Shown piece after piece: positions 62,555-64,000 of a DNA stretch of 64,000 nucleotides. The stretch lies in contig CBDHDJ010000003.1 of NCBI GenBank assembly GCA_965261645.1, positions 1,302,001 to 1,366,000 of the forward strand, read 5' to 3'. How positions within the stretch are numbered: position 1 is the stretch's first letter; each line of letters opens with the position of its first letter. The translations under genes and the position numbers were made by a program. This stretch comes from CBDHDJ01 sp965261645 (GTDB lineage: Bacteria > Pseudomonadota > Alphaproteobacteria > SHVV01). The notes beneath the pieces are model-generated. The model was not told the origin of the DNA and ran no database searches. It saw only the letters and a list, made by a program, of their open reading frames with translations.

Positions 62555-62800
62555 AAGCCGCTTGGCGTTGATGGTTCAAGCGGCGGTTTTGGATGGTCAG
62601 GCTCTTGATCTTTTCTCTCCTTTCGATAATGGCGGTGTGTTGTCCAAAGTAGGCGTCGGCGGGTGTGACGGCTCCGATGCTCTCGTGATGCGGTCGTTGT
62701 TGTAATGATCTGACGAAGGCGCCGAGCTGGGCTTCGAGATCACCGGGCAGATAATAGTTCTCCAGCAGGAACCGGTTCTTCAGCGTCTGGTGCCGACTTT
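62555..62800 (-). pseudogene. IS3-family OrfB, C-terminal fragment
   Basis: Frames in this region give HQTLKNRFLLENYYLPGDLE, then after a shift ESIGAVTPADAYFGQHTAII. These are the end blocks of an IS3-type transposase. It is broken by frameshifts and truncated. Confidence 0.7.
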
Positions 62801-62866
62801 GTCACGTTAACTGTTATTCGGCGCGCAGGTTCGACGCCGATCAGCGAGGTAAAGCGTTGATATCCC

Positions 62867-63217
62867 GTGATTCTAGGGGGGAAGATTTCCCCGCCGGATA
62901 ACAATTGGACGCCGTTCAACATTGTTTCGGTGAACCAGGCGTCCACCGACCTGAACAGCTATATCGGAATGTCGCCACAGAACATGATCTACGTTAAAAG
63001 CGCGCATGCATATGTCCACGGCGCAGCATTCGCGCCGCTTTACAAGAAGCCGGCCGCCAGTCGTTATCTCGCGCGACTTAGGTCTGTTGCCGATGGCATC
63101 TCGGACCGGGCTGACGCCTGGATCGGTCAGTTCCCGTCCTACGATGCCGCGCCGACGCCAGTGTGGGGCGTCAACGCCAAGACTCTCCGCTCGGTTGTCG
63201 CGGCGATACGGCAATGA
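62867..63217 (+). CDS. hypothetical protein, possibly truncated
   Basis: This frame of 116 codons ends HAYVHGAAFAPLYKKPAASR, then FPSYDAAPTPVWGVNAKTLR. It looks like the C-terminal part of a larger protein; its start lies at the edge of IS debris. No family is recognised. Confidence 0.3.
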   Translation: MILGGKISPPDNNWTPFNIVSVNQASTDLNSYIGMSPQNMIYVKSAHAYVHGAAFAPLYKKPAASRYLARLRSVADGISDRADAWIGQFPSYDAAPTPVWGVNAKTLRSVVAAIRQ

Positions 63218-63249
63218 GAGGCGGTCGAGGTGAAGTACCAGTCACTCTC

Positions 63250-63486
63250 CTGGCCTGGAGCGTCTCTGGTGCTGGATCGCCCTGCAAGCGCCTTCTCACG
63301 TCGCAGTTTTTTTTCGGAACGCGACCGAACCGTCCGCTCGAACTCCATGAAGCTGAAAGCTGCGCTTCGCAAGATCGATCCCGATAATGATAACCTCTTC
63401 CGTGAACGTCTCTCCTTCCATTTGGCGTTAATGACACCTCCAATCTGGCACATTGCCATGCCGTCGGGGGTGGGCGTCCACTCCAT
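63250..63486 (-). pseudogene. IS1111-type left-end relic
   Basis: The end TGGAGTGGACGCCCA (minus strand, from about 63486) is followed by codons reading IIGIDLAKRSFQLHGVRADG and then AFRKKLRREKALAG. This matches the N-terminus of the IS1111 transposases in this window. Nothing further survives. Confidence 0.75.
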
Positions 63487-63545
63487 CAATATTCCACGCC
63501 GATCAACAATGTTTTCGTCTCATCTTCGCTCCTTACGTCGCTACG

Positions 63546-63626
63546 ATGAGCCAAAAACACTCTCCTGCTCAGTTCAACGATCTTGTCCAACTAGTGCTGA
63601 CTGGGTACATCCAGGTCCTTTCGTAA
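63546..63626 (+). CDS. tiny ORF upstream of membrane protein gene
   Basis: This is a 26-codon frame (MSQKHSPAQFNDLVQLVLTG, then YIQVLS), 13 bases before the next start. It could be a leader peptide. The evidence is weak. Confidence 0.2.
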   Translation: MSQKHSPAQFNDLVQLVLTGYIQVLS

Positions 63627-63639
63627 GCTATCGGTTGTA

Positions 63640-64000
63640 ATGCTCCTGACTCTAAAGAAGATTTCACCACGGCGTTTTTCTGAAGCGCTTCAGACGTTGT
63701 ATGGGGAACACGTTAAGTTTTTGCTATTCGCTCCACTCTGGTTGCTGAGTGCATACTTAATCTCGCGTGCGCAGTCCATGGAGATCTGGGCGGTTAGCGT
63801 CAGCATGCTGTTGTTTAGTCTCCCTATTTTCACGACCACGACTTATTCCAGCACGATACGCATGGAATACAAGCTGGCGCCACTTGCACACACGGGATGG
63901 TTATACAGCCTCTTGTCGCGCCGTTTTCTAAGAATGTCTTGGTGGCTGATTTTCTCCCTAGTGATGTCGTTTTGGCTTTTCTTACAAATTCATGTCTATA
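63640..64000 (+). CDS. membrane protein, N-terminal part, runs off window
   Basis: The frame opens at ATG 63640 (MLLTLKKISPRRFSEALQTL) and stays open to the end of the window (120 codons). Three hydrophobic segments are visible: FLLFAPLWLLSAYLI, WAVSVSMLLFSLPIF and WWLIFSLVMSFWLFLQI. The family is not recognised. The GC content is lower than that of the rest of the window. Confidence 0.6.
   Translation, partial: MLLTLKKISPRRFSEALQTLYGEHVKFLLFAPLWLLSAYLISRAQSMEIWAVSVSMLLFSLPIFTTTTYSSTIRMEYKLAPLAHTGWLYSLLSRRFLRMSWWLIFSLVMSFWLFLQIHVY

Overview
The window is an accessory region from a GC-rich proteobacterium, most likely an alphaproteobacterium and possibly of the Rhodospirillales type. This is inferred from protein style and from the mix of MobF relaxases, rhizobial-type IS elements and P4-type integrases; there is no rRNA or complete tRNA to settle it. 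It reads as plasmid- or ICE-derived DNA saturated with insertion sequences. I see at least ten IS families (IS21, IS110/IS1111, IS3, IS6, IS256, IS1182, IS630, and fragments of IS5, IS30 and ISKra4), two group II introns, and pieces of serine and tyrosine recombinases. No CRISPR array was seen.

Layout. 1-5600: an IS21 broken by an IS1111 element, a truncated IS3 and an intact IS110. 5600-8170: a DUF5615/DUF433 toxin-antitoxin pair, a trypsin-like protease and an outer-membrane protein gene with a nonsense codon. 8176-10930: an unrecognised gene split by an intact IS21 with a 5-bp target duplication. 10950-19885: a nested stack. An IS6 transposase is split by an IS110, which is split by an IS256, which carries one IS1182 copy in each of its two terminal repeats; an intact IS1111 and an IS256 stump follow. 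19900-24800: a HEPN-type gene, a decayed IS3 holding an IS30 stump, and two abutting group II introns. 24890-25400: a fragment of a mobilisation module. 25600-30650: an exported ankyrin protein, a DUF2971 protein, recombinase/IS5 debris, higBA and an SNase-domain nuclease. 30830-32750: ISKra4, serine recombinase, IS1111 and integrase debris.

32900-60150 is the structural core. A full MobF relaxase (minus strand) with a small partner gene and a hairpin-rich convergent intergenic region faces a second, diverged copy of the same module in inverted orientation near 54850-60131. Between them lie a DUF2493 gene, a broken Toprim/primase gene, ssb with a strong terminator, a small ORF, an IS110, a four-zinc-ribbon protein, a paralogous pair of unknown genes, a UPF0149/SEC-C protein, HU, an IS630, a NucS-like nuclease beside a DUF262 stump, a methyltransferase and two overlapping integrase genes. 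The relaxases, SSB, Toprim and DUF2493 genes form a conjugation/mobilisation backbone; no type IV secretion genes are recognised.

60200-64000: a CaiB-type CoA transferase and a convergent crotonase-family gene look like metabolic DNA next to the mobile region. Then come a tRNA 3'-end relic, IS3 and IS1111 debris, and the start of a membrane protein that runs off the window.

The most unusual features are the inverted duplication of the relaxase module with its conserved hairpin array, the symmetric IS1182 insertions into both ends of an IS256, the overlapping integrase pair, and several unfamiliar small genes (HEPN, zinc-ribbon repeat, 44.6/45.5-kb paralogues).
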